DNA of 64,000 nucleotides, taken from positions 1,167,621-1,231,620 of the forward strand of contig CAIIXF020000003.1 of NCBI GenBank assembly GCA_903813345.2. Direction: 5' to 3'. Under the pieces are notes generated by a model. That model did no database searches, was not told the origin of the DNA, and saw nothing but the letters and a program-made list of their open reading frames with translations. Both the position numbers and the translations under genes were made by a program. The number at the start of each line of letters is the position of its first letter. Within the stretch, counting starts at the first letter, position 1. Of the stretch, positions 22,617-33,960 are shown in pieces. The stretch comes from Owenia fusiformis (lineage: Eukaryota > Annelida > Polychaeta > Sabellida > Oweniidae).

Positions 22617-22870
22617 ACCAAATGTCCAAATATAGTACCAATGCCATACCAAATGTCCAAATATAGGACCAATGCCATACCAAATGTCCAATTATGGGAC
22701 CAATGCCATACCGAATGTCAAAATGTAGGGCCAATGCCATACCAAATGTCCAAATATGGGACCAATGCCATACCTTAATTCAAAGTAAATGAAATATAGG
22801 ATCAGTGTCATACAAATGTGCAAATACAGGACCAATCGCCATACCTCAAATCAAGGACAAATGCCATACT
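22617..22870. repeat. 31-bp tandem repeat
   Basis: The unit ACCAAATGTCCAAATATAGG followed by ACCAATGCCAT recurs at 22617, 22648, 22679, 22710 and 22741 with few changes, then decays over about 100 bp. It is preceded by two copies of CAATATGTTCCCATACCAA. Confidence 0.85.
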
Positions 22871-23449
22871 GTAGTTGGGGTCAACAAAATAACCAAAATA
22901 ACATGACTCACACTTTTACTCATAGCGATACATCACATAAAATGTTCCGATTCAGTTAAATATATTTTATTTTTAACATCTTACTCTTATCTTTGGCCCA
23001 ATTTCTAGTCAATACATCAGTCTTAGAATGCATGATACTAGATAATAAAAATGAGATTCAACCTTAGATAGTTGACTAGACTTACTGTACTGCTTTAATT
23101 TGGCAAATTGGGCAAACTTTGAAATATTGACTACTATTTAATTTGATGGATTGATACATCAGTAAAATATTGATATAAAATGGTTAGCTAGGAAGTCACA
23201 TGGCCAGATTACTCTTGGGTGAGAAAGGTTTTTTTACCTTCATGTACTATGAGCTTAAATGTAGTAAAAATGGGGTTGCAATCAAAATAGGCTTCAATGA
23301 GACTTAAGGTCAAGGGGATTTTTTTCAAAAAATTGGCGGAGGTTTAATTTGGCGGTTTTGATCAATCTGTCAAATTAAAGCAATTTACATTAATTTCATG
23401 TTTCCTCAACATAAATATACATGTTAGATAAATAAATAATAAATTTGAA

Positions 23450-24712
23450 ATGGTAAAAAAATGAGGTTGACTCAGGTGAGGTTGTGAAAAAGCCATATGG
23501 CGCCATATCCCTCCATTTACAACCTACTGTTATATACCAGTCTAACATAATATATTATACATAAAATTACAATGTGCCTTATAATAAATTTGATCAAAAA
23601 ATGATCAGAATGAAAATGAGGTTGACTCAGGTGAAGTTGTGAAAAAGCCATAAAATTACAATGTGCCTTATAATAAATTTGATCAAATAATCATCAGAAT
23701 GAAAATGAGGTTGACTCGTGTGAAGTTGCGAAAAGGCCATATGGCGCCACATCCCTCCATTTACAACCTACTGTTATATACCAGTCTAACAAGATATCAT
23801 ATATAAAATCACAATGTGCAGTATAATAAATTTGATCAAAATATTATCAGAATGAAAATGAGGTTGACTCATGTGAGGTTGTGAAAAAGCCATATGGCGC
23901 CACATCCCTCCATTTACAACCTACTGTTATATACCAGTCTAACATAAGATATCATATATAAAATCACAATGTGCAGTATAATAAATTTGATCAAAATATT
24001 ATCAGAATGAAAATGAGGTTGACTCATGTGAGGTTGTGAAAAAGCCATATGGCGCCACATCCCTCCATTTACAACCTACTGTTATATACCAGTCTAACAT
24101 AAGATATCATATATAAAATCACAATGTGCAGTATAATAAATTTGATCAAAATATTATCAGAATGAAAATGAGGTTGACCCATGTGAGGTTGTGAAAAAGC
24201 CATATGGCGCCTCATCCCTCCATTTACAACCTACTGTTATATACCAGTCTAACATAAGATATCATATATAAAATCACAATGTGAAGTATAATAAATTTGA
24301 TCAAAAAATCATCAGAATGAAAATGAGGTTGACTCATGTGAGGTTGTGAAAAGGCCATATGGCACCACATCCCTCCATTTACAACCTACTGTTATATACC
24401 AGTCTAACATAAGATATCATATATAAAATTACAACGTGCCTCATAATAAATTTGATCAAATAATCATCAGAATGAAAATGAGGTTGACTCATGTGAGGTT
24501 GTGAAAAGGCCATATGGCACCACATCCCTCCATTTACAACCTACTGTTATATACCAGTCTAACATAAGATATCATATATAAAATCACAATGTGCAGTATA
24601 ATAAATTTGATCAAAAAATTATCAGAATGAAAATGAGGTTGACTCATGTGAGGTTGTGAAAAAGCCATATGGCGCCACATCCCTCCATTTACAACCTACT
24701 GTTATATCATAT
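23450..24712. repeat. 155-bp satellite, about eight copies
   Basis: The GAGGTTGACTCATGTGAGG motif recurs at about 23463, 23617, 23707, 23860, 24015, 24170, 24325, 24480 and 24635, mostly at a 155-bp period. Each full unit contains CATATGGCGCCACATCCCTC, a TACAACCTACTGTTATATAC block and TTTGATCAAAA. The unit at 23617-23707 is only 90 bp because its middle is deleted. Copies are very similar, pointing to recent amplification or gene conversion. No coding frame is kept. Confidence 0.9.
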
Positions 24713-24714
24713 TA

Positions 24715-25090
24715 CAAATCATGTATTATTACAGTTCTGCTTCGTTTTGATCTGCGGGCATTATCGGGTCCAGGTATTGGTTCTACTCCTACACGTACAC
24801 GGCCATCATCATCAATTTGTGTGGTATTTGTCTGCGGGGGTGGACGAACTGACTTTGGGGGTTGAGGTGGACGAACTGACTTTGGGGGTTGGGGTGGACG
24901 AACTGACTTTGGGGGTGGGGGTGGACAAACTGACTTTGAAATGATATTTTGTTCTTGTTGGGGTATTGTTAAAAGTCCCTCATCAGCGTTGAAAGTCATA
25001 TTGACATGAGAAATGACACTATCTAATTTACACCAAAATATATCTGATGTGTCTGGTGTAAATTTATCATCACTTTTTTGAACAGGGCAA
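24715..25090 (-). CDS. Proline-rich ORF with 27-bp minisatellite
   Basis: The frame opens near 25090 (GRWLCPVQKSDDKFTPDTSD, then IFWCKLDSVISHVNMTFNAD) and runs through about four SVRPPQPPK repeats (a 27-bp DNA unit at about 24840-24950) to GRVRVGVEPIPGPDN and a stop at 24712. An internal ATG is at 24999. The WxCP segment followed by an acidic helix resembles the end of PHD-type fingers seen in ORF1 of some invertebrate retroelements, but that is a weak guess. It abuts the 155-bp satellite. Confidence 0.3.
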
Positions 25091-25407
25091 AGCCACCTTC
25101 CACTCCTTCTCTGTCACTTCTATGGCACTGGTTTTGTGTAATTCAGAAAGCCCCTATTCTGACCTTTTTTTCATTTTCTGTAATTTTCCAAATCTAATGG
25201 TATCCTTCAATTTATAGTTTCCATATTATTTGTGATACTGGATTAAACAACAGATTAAACATTAATATAAGATGTTATCATACATATTAATCATGGGATT
25301 TTACATAGTGCAAATCTGGGCATTCTTTATCTCTCCCATAAATGCTCAGGTGAAGTAACATGGTGAAGGAATGATTTAAAATCAACTATTGAGTATGTTC
25401 ATTGAAA

Positions 25408-25700
25408 TATGAGGTTGTATTGATTATGTGGTGTTAAGGTAAAAGGGTTAAAGCATCAAAAAGGCATGACTATTTTTTCTCTGAGGCTATTTGAAGGACC
25501 ATTTTTATGCTAAACCCAAGCTAAGAGACCTAGAACAACTTAAGACCAGCATCCAAACAGAAATCAAAACATTCCAACAGAAATATCAAATGTGATGAAC
25601 AATGTAGTAGTAAGGACGCAGACTGTCATCGAAATATGAGGTTGTATTGATTATGTGGTGTTAAGGTAAAGGGTTAAAGCATCAAAAAGGCAAGACTAAA
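25408..25700. repeat. 62-bp direct repeat, two copies
   Basis: ATGAGGTTGTATTGATTATG and the following 40 bp (to GCATCAAAAAGGCA) occur at about 25408 and again at about 25637, 229 bp apart and nearly identical. They may reflect a small duplication next to the long-TIR element. Confidence 0.7.
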
Positions 25701-25831
25701 ATAAAAATGGTGTATTGGGGAGAAAATGTTCATGTTTTGGCTACATGACCATGCAAAAAATGTCTGAAAATATTGATTGGTTTGTCTGTGCTGTTGATAT
25801 ACTTTTGGGTACATTTTTTTGAGACACCCTT

Positions 25832-26890
25832 TAGGGTGTTCCAAAAGTAACAGGACTGGTGCTGTTTTTTTGTTAAACATGGACCAATTGTCTTCAAAAT
25901 ATTAGATAATGTACTTTCATGTATTGTCACTAAAACTGCAAAGTTTCGATAAAAATTATAAAACTCGGGTAGAGTTATGGTTGCTATGGTAACTTGACAT
26001 CACAATACCCGGGGCAACATTTCAGGCAGAAAGTTTCACAGACTTTAAGCAATTTGTACATTCCATATCAAAGTTTAAATGCAACAACTGGTGGGAATTA
26101 CAATTGCTTTACATCATTTGATATTTCTATGTATCTTCTACTTTGAAAAGTAGGCTCCTCTTTGGTCAGTACAAGAGTAGTACTCTGTATAGTACTCTGT
26201 ATAGATAACTCAAACACATGAATGAACTCATTTGAGGACATCGCAGGGTCGATTGGACAACTTGGAGAAGGTCATTCTCATGTTTAAAGGTCTTACCCCA
26301 CTGATTAGCATTCCATTCTGCATAAAAATATTAAAAAATAGATATTACATGTTCAGAAGAGTATGGTGCATGGTCTTAGACCTCAAGACCTGGATCTTCT
26401 ATAGCTGCAGTGGTCTTTAATGCTGACTTGCAGGCAGGAGGGTTATTAAGGTGGATGACTGGCTTCAAATTGAGTCTTCTCGAAAACTCAGTCGTGAATT
26501 GTGCAGACTGTTATACCTAGTGATATTCCAGGAAATTAAATAAATATTATTATAATGAAATCATACTTGAATATGAGTTATATAGCAACACTATAACAAC
26601 AAAGCAACTAATAAAACAAACAAAAAATGTTGTACTGTAATAAGTGAATTAGATACTTTCCTTAGTAATACAAAAATGTTAGATATCACATTTTCATGAA
26701 AAAGTTGCCCCGGGTATTGTGATGTCATGTTACTATAGTAACCATAACTCTACCCACATTTTATCATTTTTTCTGAAACTTTACAATTTTAGTTGCAATA
26801 CTCCAAAGTACAATTTGTGAAAATATGAAGACAATCGGTGCAAAATTGACAAAATGCCAGCACCAGTCCTGTTACTTTTGGAACACCCTG
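25832..26890. mobile_element. Non-autonomous DNA transposon with about 200-bp inverted repeats
   Basis: The left arm (25832-26030) begins AGGGTGTTCCAAAAGTAACA and runs to CACAATACCCGGGGCAAC. The right arm (about 26697-26890) is its inverse: GTTGCCCCGGGTATTGTGAT to GGAACACCCTG. Arms share most positions with scattered changes. The ends, with CAGGGTGTTCC and a neighbouring TA, suit the Tc1/mariner group. The 660-bp interior has no transposase. A similar right terminus (ACCACCCTGTATATA) occurs at about 46858-46872. Confidence 0.7.
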
Positions 26891-27140
26891 TATATACTTA
26901 ATTTCCCAATCATTCTAAAAAGCTATTTTACTCAACGAAACGAAAATGTAAGACTCATTCCACATAGTGTTACATTCTATAAATAAGAAACCAATTTTTT
27001 TGAACATTCGAAATGACCACCAAGATTAAGCCAACAATACCGAAATCCAAACAGCTCTAGAATGTAGTGAGTTAATAGCAATGTTAGTCACTGGAGTATA
27101 TATATTTTGCTAATATAATCTTTGACAAGTTCACATATAC

Positions 27141-27561
27141 CTTTCTGTGTCGTATAGTTGTACAGGCTAAATTTCTGGTTTAACTTTGAAGTCCCATCTT
27201 TACTCTTACAAGTCTTCTCTGGAAAACAAGTAGGCATAATACAATTATTAGAAACAAAATATGCTAAGTGAAACACAAAAGTAAATACTTCTAGCTTAGT
27301 ATTAATAAACTATAAAAATACCGAATGGCGATGAACTACATATAAACATTAAAAAAATATTTTTTGAAGGAAAAGAATATCAGTATCAACAAAATCAGTA
27401 AGAGTTCCAAACCTAGTGCATCATCCTCCAATTGAATTAAATCTGACACATTGTATTTGATTTTTATGATAAAACTGAGAACTGTTTCATATTCAGCAGC
27501 AATATGAAAAATTCCCTCTTGAACAGAGGTGCCATCAGAAATGACATTCATGGTTTATCAC
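27141..27561 (-). CDS. Two candidate exons with good splice sites
   Basis: Exon A (27561-27413), after a GATTACAG acceptor, contains MNVISDGTSVQEGIFHIAAE and SDLIQLEDDAL, ending at CTAG/GTTTGG. Exon B (27218-27141), after TTGTTTTCCAG, encodes EKTCKSKDGTSKLNQKFSLY NYTTQK and ends at AAAG/GTATAT. They lie immediately downstream of the repeat-family gene at 27.6-28.3 kb on the same strand and may be its 3' exons. No domain recognised. Confidence 0.35.
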
Positions 27562-28345
27562 CTGTAATCTTACCTCTATCTTTTCGTAGCCGTTTGACAG
27601 TTGGGTTAAAGTCATAATCAGGAGTATGGATTGATTGATTGATTGATTATGGACAGATCTGTAAAAATCAGGAAGTGATGCAACTCTGGTGGGATTTGAT
27701 TCCTCATTGTCACCATCTCTCAATATCACTTGTTGAATCACCTGTTCTGTACCTTGATTTGATCTTGTGAAGTGTTGGAACAATGATATCCCAGTTCCAT
27801 GGAATGAGGAACTGGCTGTTGTTGATGATTAAATATGGTCAATGTTGTCCACTGCTGCAGTAGTAAAAACAGATTTATGCATCTGTTTTGGACATACAAC
27901 TTGGATAGTTTCAAAATGTTGGCACATTTCATTTGTAAGAGAACTAAGGATTTTCTGAACTCTTGAATAAGACACTGAGCGTCCTAGTTGAAATAAAGTG
28001 TCTATGATCTCTTTTCTCCTTGTTTTAGTGTAAGTTGATACACCAAGATAAAGGGCTAGGTGTGTTTCACGGGATTTATTGTGGCGCTTGTTTGTTGACT
28101 TACAAGCCTTGACATGACTGTTGTATTGCAACAATTGTGAAATGCTAAGTGTTGATTGTGATACACTGGGGTTTACATTTTTGATGCTTGTTCCATTAAG
28201 TATCATATCAACAAGGGCTTTGAGTGTTTCTGGTACTGATTCTTCCTGGCAGTTTACATCAAATGTTCCAGTGAAGGAGGAATGCTTCTTTGCCATATCC
28301 TCTCTTACTATATTTGCAGCTTGTGTTAGGATAACAGCCTTATTG
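27562..28345 (-). pseudogene. Multi-copy invertebrate protein family of unknown function, one stop
   Basis: The frame reads DNKAVILTQAANIVREDMAK, TGTFDVNCQEESVPETLKAL, SISQLLQYNSHVKACK, and HLALYLGVSTYTKTRRKEII. It continues LGRSVSYSRVQKI, FTTAAVDNIDHI, an in-frame TAA (27831-27829), then SSTTASSSFHGTGISLFQHF. I know this pattern (QLLQYNSH...RETPLxxYxGL...TTAAVDNIDHN..FHGTGISLxQ) as a widely repeated protein in cnidarians, echinoderms and hemichordates. It lacks an assigned function as far as I know. The upstream border is blurred by a likely frameshift near 28370, next to an acidic SESDDDDG stretch. The frame is otherwise intact, so decay is recent. Confidence 0.55.
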
Positions 28346-28450
28346 TCATTACTTGGATATCCCCATCATCATCATCTGACTCGCTCAAAATATCAGAATT
28401 GTTGTCAGTATAATAAAGGGATTATAATTTTTTTATATTCTATGCTGATA

Positions 28451-29077
28451 TCATTGTAGAATTGTATCATAACGCCATAAAATTGGATTGGATTCACGAA
28501 ATTTAGGGCCTTTCTTAATTAAATTTCTAAGTTTACTATCAGATATTATGTCTAAGTTACCTGTTAAGACATGTTTATGGGGCTCATACTAAAAATCGGA
28601 ATCTTCACAATTACAAATCATTTCATCAAAGTCAGAGTGGTCAAAATCTGATACAGTTTTGTTGTAATTAAAAAATTTCCTAGCGATTGTATCAGTGTAT
28701 TTATATGATATTGATGGTACCTCTTGATATTCAAAATAAGCAGGTATCTTACTAGTTACATTCTTGTCATGTAACACACTGGATAAGTTAATATGTTTGA
28801 TACCTTTATTATGAAAAAATATTTTAATAAACCTTTTAGGTTTAGTTTCATTGGATGTAAAAGTTGGAAGATATAGCTTCCTAGTTCCGAGGTCAACAAT
28901 AATACAATGCAATTGCTGAGGAATTTTGTTTTCTGAAAAGGCTTTTTTAGAATTTTCAAGTATTTCATGTAGTCTCGAACGGGGCAAGGAAAAAATCAAA
29001 GTCCTCAAATATTGTAAGGACTTGTTTGGGTCATTAAAAACGTCAATTAGTCTGTCTGTATCGACTTCAGTGTGCAT
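28451..29077 (-). pseudogene. Penelope-like retroelement fragment
   Basis: The frame contains LQYLRTLIFSLPRSRLHEIL, FIKIFFHNKGIKHINLSSVL, EVPSISYKYTDTIARKFFNY, and NCEDSDF, then a TAG stop (28591-28589). It continues in the same frame as HKHVLTGNLDIISDSKLRNL, IKKGPKFRESNPILWRYD, to a final stop at 28451. The IPSISYKYT...NYNKTV and HGHVxTGDLxI...KLRxLIxKGPxFRE blocks are typical of the region before the reverse transcriptase in Penelope-like elements of invertebrates. No fingers or palm motifs follow here. A reverse-transcriptase piece of this type lies at 49.2-49.5 kb. Confidence 0.55.
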
Positions 29078-29219
29078 AAGCTAGATTATTTTTAAATCCT
29101 TGGACTATTTATTATGCATGTTACTGTACCTGGTGAAATTGGTAATGTTGGTGATATGTACTGTAGTTTCTGTCTATATTGAGGGCCTAAGTATAATCAG
29201 TACCTAAAATGGATCGATT

Positions 29220-29900
29220 TAAAATTTAACGTGTTTTTTTTGGTTTAAATCTTTTTACGCAATCCTTTTCCCTGATACTGATGGGGTAGGCTATTGTGTT
29301 GCGCATAACCAGTGATTGGTTGTTGTACACCAACGTCTCCCACTGCTCTCTTTGTCTGGCGACATATTCCCTTGCCTGTCGTTCCGCAATAATCATATAA
29401 GCCACGCCAATTTCCAAAAAACACTTCCATAAAAAGATACTGGAGTGTCGGCCGACATTCGATCATGGACTGGTTCCCATAGTTACTACATCGTGAATGT
29501 TTGATGAGTACCCATAGAGGTGTCTTCCAAATCATCGCCATCCACGATAAAATAATTTCCTTGATCTGATCAGGGCTTTATAATATTATTGTTTTCAATA
29601 CCAAAAGTATAATTGTCTGGTTCCGTCTTGTCCTCAAAAATGTCCATGACATCCTGAACCTTTCATAGTTTTTCGTCTGTTGTCAGTATGTGTACATTTG
29701 GTCGTTTGAAGTCCTTTGTCATCGTGTCCTTGTCTTCCTTCCTCTTCTTGCTTTCTCATCAGTCCTCTTCCTTCTCTCCTTCTCAACTTTCTTCGCTTTC
29801 CTCCTGCTTTTTCACACACTCTCTCTCTTGTAATCTCAAATCCTCTTCTCTGCTTAAAGTCACAATTTTTATCCGTTTAGTTGTAAAACTTTTAGACATA
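29220..29900 (-). other. Probable 5' part of the Penelope-like copy, decayed
   Basis: Upstream of the fragment on the same strand are broken frames with a Lys/Glu-rich stretch (KNCDFKQREDLRLQERECVK, 29870-29800). A nearly matching DNA block occurs at about 49670-49760, upstream of the second Penelope-type relic. This suggests both belong to one element family. The plus-strand Ser/Leu-rich frame here is the complement of the Lys/Glu-rich sequence. Confidence 0.3.
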
Positions 29901-29981
29901 TGTGATTGTGAACTGCTCTGATTTTGATACAATTTTTACTTTTCACTTTCATTTTCTAATCATTAAAAAGCCATCACTTCA

Positions 29982-30428
29982 TTGATCCCATGGTGGAATC
30001 ATATGATTGATGATAATCTTAATATACCTGTTCATTCACTATACCTTGCTTCATCTTCTTACTCAGCAAATGTGTTGCATCTTCCCTGGAATTGTAGCGC
30101 CTATCACCACCACCATCCTCGGGATGAATTTCCTCAGTTTCATCCGGGTCTAGGGATGAGGAAATCAATTTACACTTGCATCGTCGTCGCACCCCTCCCT
30201 ATTCAAAACACTGCTCGCAACGGAGTACGTCAGCTTCAGGCTGATCTCCAGTGGTGGCATGTACAGCGAGCTGCCAGTGACACATATGTTCAGGCGGAAA
30301 TTGCTTTACGATTTTGCAAAAGGGTTGTTGATATAGACAGCCAGCTGCCCTGGACTAAAATTGAGAGTGCCAATGTCATTCATTCAAGATCTATTGAATT
30401 GGGGTCCTCACTTGTTTTTATCATGTAA
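29982..30428 (+). CDS. Unidentified 148-codon ORF
   Basis: Opens with ATG (MIPWWNHMIDDNLNIPVHSL) and contains VRQLQADLQWWHVQRAASDT and AEIALRFCKRVVDIDSQLPW. It is one of the few long plus-strand frames not caused by a repeat. No family, signal peptide or membrane segment is evident, and there is no support from splice sites or a paralogue here. Confidence 0.2.
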   Translation: MIPWWNHMIDDNLNIPVHSLYLASSSYSANVLHLPWNCSAYHHHHPRDEFPQFHPGLGMRKSIYTCIVVAPLPIQNTARNGVRQLQADLQWWHVQRAASDTYVQAEIALRFCKRVVDIDSQLPWTKIESANVIHSRSIELGSSLVFIM

Positions 30429-30429
30429 C

Positions 30430-31340
30430 TATAAACTTTATATTTGTATATATCATGCCATAATTGTGTAGAGTAAGGACACCATATAATTTTTGTTATA
30501 AAACTAGTCTGGGGACTCTCTCTATTGCATTGAAACGGGCCAGACGTGTATAACTTTTTGGAATTATAACATTCAAAAACTCAACTCAAAACTGGATATT
30601 ATATTAACACAGATATATCAACTTAGGTGAACAAGTTGGGGAAGGTAATTGAATTGATTATATTATAATTTTGACAGGTTTTTGACTTCAATTAACCACT
30701 GCAGTTTCTTTTGTTTATTTTTATCTCAGTTAGCGTGTATAACATGTATAAACACTCATTTAAAACTGTTTAGGGGATTTATTGCTGAAGGACTGTTGAT
30801 TTGGATTCCTAGTGTCTTTTGGATCAGCTTGAACTTAAATTTTTAGCACAATTTCTCCGGGTACCTGCATTTTTGCTTGCTGCGGTGACCATAATATCAA
30901 GTCATCAAATGGTAGAACTAATATCCTTACATAAATCAATTTAAAAATGTTCAAGGTACATGCTTAGAAAATTTTATTTGAAGTTCATTTAAATTATTAG
31001 GTGTTATGATAAAACAAATTTGAGCAATTTGGTTTGAAACATTTGACATGTCATTAAAAGTATTCATATTAGACAGGTCAATATGACTATCCATTGTTCA
31101 GATTGGATATGTTCACATTTCAAGGTTTTTTATCACGGGAAGCAATAGGAAGAAAAGTGGGACCGAAGGAAGTGTTCAAATTTGAAGATACTCAGATTAC
31201 CTCAACCAGGTGTTCGGATATACAGCAACATACAGGTCTATGAAGTCTTATTTGCAAAACAATGTAAATATTCTTAAAAAAGTTACCGTCTCTGGAAAGC
31301 TGCGCCCCGGGTTTATCACCTCAGATTCTTGTATAATACT
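30430..31340. other. No recognisable gene
   Basis: AT-rich sequence without supported exons. It ends at the tandem repeat starting at 31340. Confidence 0.4.
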
Positions 31341-31765
31341 TTGCAGGCGCTCCCATTCATCAGTACCCAGCCTGCCTACTAGCATGTATCTTGACGTACT
31401 GCCCTGTTTGTAAACCTGGGGAAAAGACCACTGTGGGTAATATACAAAGCTCTTACCCATCAAAGCTCTTTTCTCATCAGTACCCATCTCATTCATCAGT
31501 ACCCAGCCTGCCTACTAGCATGTATCTTGACATACTGCCCTCTTTGTAAACCTGGGGAAAAGACCACTGTGGGTAATATACAAAGCTCTTAACCTACAAA
31601 GCTCTTTTCTCATCAGTACCCATCTCATTCATCAGTACCCAGCCTGCCTACTAGCATGTATCTTGACATACTGCCCTGTTTGTAAACCTGGGGAAAAGAC
31701 CATTGTGGGTAATATACAAAGCTCTCAACCTTCAAAGCTCTTTTCTCATCAGATTCATCTTTATA
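31340..31765. repeat. 136-bp tandem repeat, about three copies
   Basis: CAGTACCCAGCCTGCCTACT starts at 31361, 31497 and 31633. Each unit also carries CTTGACATACTGCCCT, CCTGGGGAAAAGACCA and GGGTAATATACAAAGCTCT. Copies are more than 90 percent alike by eye. An 82-codon minus-strand frame over the first copy is probably incidental. Confidence 0.85.
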
Positions 31766-32035
31766 TTTTTTATGCACCATTTCATACATTTAAGCAAAGC
31801 AACAAAAATAATGTATCAGTACATGCTAGTTTGGAGTGACCTTGACCTCTGACCTTCGTAGAGTACCCATTGACCCACTTAGTAAGTTGACCCAGTACGA
31901 TGACCCAAGGTTGAACGGTGGAGGACTACCGTGGAGGACTACCGTGCTTTATAGTAAGATTATTGAAAACCAATGATCTTTATGTAAGGAAAGAAGCAGG
32001 ATGTCTTTGTCATCAAATTATACAAAATAAATTCA

Positions 32036-32251
32036 TCAAATGATCTCACCTTCTAATCTTATATCGTCTAGTTTCTTCCCGATATTTTCTTTAATGAAGT
32101 TGTAGTCTGCCATGATACAAAGCTTTGCGATTTCTACTCTTTGAATTGTTGAACTGTTGGACCTGTAGTGTAACAAGTGGATATCTTCTGTGTGCCCTAA
32201 CTGGTTGAACAACCACTTTGCTTCAACGTCACTCGTGTTGATGACCCGCAT
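32036..32251 (-). CDS. Downstream ORF of the tnp2-like element
   Basis: A 71-codon frame, VINTSDVEAKWLFNQLGHTE, KLCIMADYNFIKENIGKKLD, ending RLEGEII. It lies just downstream of the tnp2-like gene on the same strand. The 47.8-48.0 kb copy keeps recognisable parts of the same protein (EVEAKWLFNQLGHTED, LRLEGEII-like end) despite frameshifts, which supports coding. It may be a 3' exon or second ORF of the transposon. No domain recognised. Confidence 0.4.
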   Translation of the reverse strand: MRVINTSDVEAKWLFNQLGHTEDIHLLHYRSNSSTIQRVEIAKLCIMADYNFIKENIGKKLDDIRLEGEII

Positions 32252-32324
32252 TAAACATTTAATAAAGAGAAATAAGAAAAAAACACTTAGATATTGATTA
32301 AAAGGGTATCAAGATGTTTCACCC

Positions 32325-33218
32325 CTAAGACATTTCACCCCTTAGACATTTCACCCCCTTGTTTTTAATAATCAAAAACATGGCCCCTAATGAATATTGT
32401 GAATGAGAAAAGGGCTGGAACCAATCCACATTGAATGTAACACTTAGATTGGTTTCAGCTGAAAAGAAATCTTCTTCCTCTTTCCAAATATTTCCATCAT
32501 AAATATCACCTAAAGTGTCTTTCTCTATATTTCTACTCCATTTTTGACATGATTGTAAAAAAGCCTTCCTTTGTAACAAAAAAGATAAAGATTCTTTTGG
32601 ACTTTTGTAGCAGAACTCCTTGAGAGGTTTCAAATACTTTTGACCATTTAGAGAGACCTCTTTGTAAAGAGGTGTATTACAATGACTACGCCATTTCTTT
32701 TGAGGATGATTGGGATAAGGAATGTATCTACACTTTGGGGAAATTCTGGAGCCATATTGCCTTAAAGTCAAATTATTGTCAATTTCATATGTATGATGAC
32801 ACTTTTCGCAAACTACATATTTTTGAAATGAATCCTTGATCCCTAACATTTCTTTGCCTCTGTAAACACTAGAAGGTATTTCAGGGGTCAAGGTGAATAT
32901 ATCTGTGATGGCTAAATTGCTTACAAGATCACAAATGAACATTTTTAGAAATAACAATGAAACAGCAACAGCAACAGCTCCAACTCCAAATGGTACATTA
33001 AATGCTTTTTGCCATGAAAACATGAATAAAGTTAGTAAAAATGCTAACATTGAACATGGTGCATGCTCATAATCCGATAAATGCCCCTATAACTCATGGT
33101 CTACTGGTGTATCATGTTCATCATCTTGAGATGTCAGATCAGGTGTATCATCAATATCTTCTGACACAATGTCAGGCTGATCACTCTCAGTCTGTAATAT
33201 ATGTTCCACATCATGCAT
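32325..33218 (-). pseudogene. CACTA-type tnp2-like transposase, N-terminal part
   Basis: The start at 33218 reads MHDVEHILQTESDQPDIVSE, an acidic leader. After an in-frame TAG (about 33090) come LTLFMFSWQKAFNVPFG and IPSSVYRGKEMLG. A zinc-binding block follows (YVVCEKCHHTYEI, SPKCRYIPYPNHPQKKWRSH CNTPLYK), then LGDIYDGNIWKE and VTFNVDWFQPFSHSQYSLGA MFLIIKN. This matches the N-terminal half of the tnp2-like proteins common in marine invertebrates, whose xVDWFxPFxxxxYSxGxxxL block is the start of the DDE domain. The rest of the DDE domain is missing. Two internally deleted copies lie at 47.7-49.0 kb. Three GTGAAATGTCT motifs lie at its 3' end. Confidence 0.6.
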
Positions 33219-33308
33219 ATTTTTTCACCCTTTAAAATCAGATTCGTAATGTTGTAAGTCTTCTTCACTTGTTACACTCCAGGGTTACACTCCAGGCCCC
33301 CAATCTCA

Positions 33309-33640
33309 TTGAAGGCCATAAGGGCACCCTGATACTCCATTGATTGTGAGCAATCCTCATGGTTCTTGCTACATGTGTGCACAGGAGGAGTTTGGCCATC
33401 ACCTGCACATATGGGTCAGATGCTAAAGTAGCTGTTAAGGATGATGATATTGAGAATTTTCATGGTTCTCTGTCCAATGACAATTGCAACCTCACATTTG
33501 GCATTAAATGTATGTTTATGAGACCTCTTACACCATCAACCATCTAGGTATACGTATGTAATTGGTACACCCTATTAAAGTTATATCAATCATTATTGTT
33601 GCATAGCATGTGATACATGTCCCGGAGTTTGTTGTTGAAA
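33309..33640. repeat. Partial copy of the duplicated block
   Basis: CATTGAAGGCCATAAGGGCA and the next roughly 330 bp are repeated at 33969 and 35835. This first copy ends near 33680, after GTATGTTTAATGAATGCAG, without the SGNH-bearing part. A plus-strand frame, MVLATCVHRRSLAI, keeps about 60 codons in each copy. It is unrecognised. Confidence 0.75.
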
Positions 33641-33960
33641 AGAACTCTGTAAATAGAAATATTGTATGTTTAATGAATGCAGTAGGATACATCACAAGTG
33701 GAACAATGTTTTTAAAAGTCCCATGTTCTATCTACTCCATGTTAATTAACACCATGTAAGGCAAAATATGTTTAACACCATATAGGCTAGTATACACCAT
33801 ATTTGTATTATTACCGTATTACCAGTACCACTAACCAGAACCAAATCCAGCCTATAAATATAAAATACAGAAAATCATGAGTTTCAGTTAACACCATTTT
33901 TGATACACTTTACGAAACGCAATTGTACATTTAAAGCTATTAATTGTATCAGTGAATCAC

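Noticed and set aside
23450-24712. CRISPR-like array
   Set aside because: Units are 155 bp and contiguous without unique spacers; this is a eukaryotic satellite.
29688-29921. Plus-strand Ser/Leu-rich ORF
   Set aside because: It is the complement of a Lys/Glu-rich minus-strand stretch shared with 49.7 kb.
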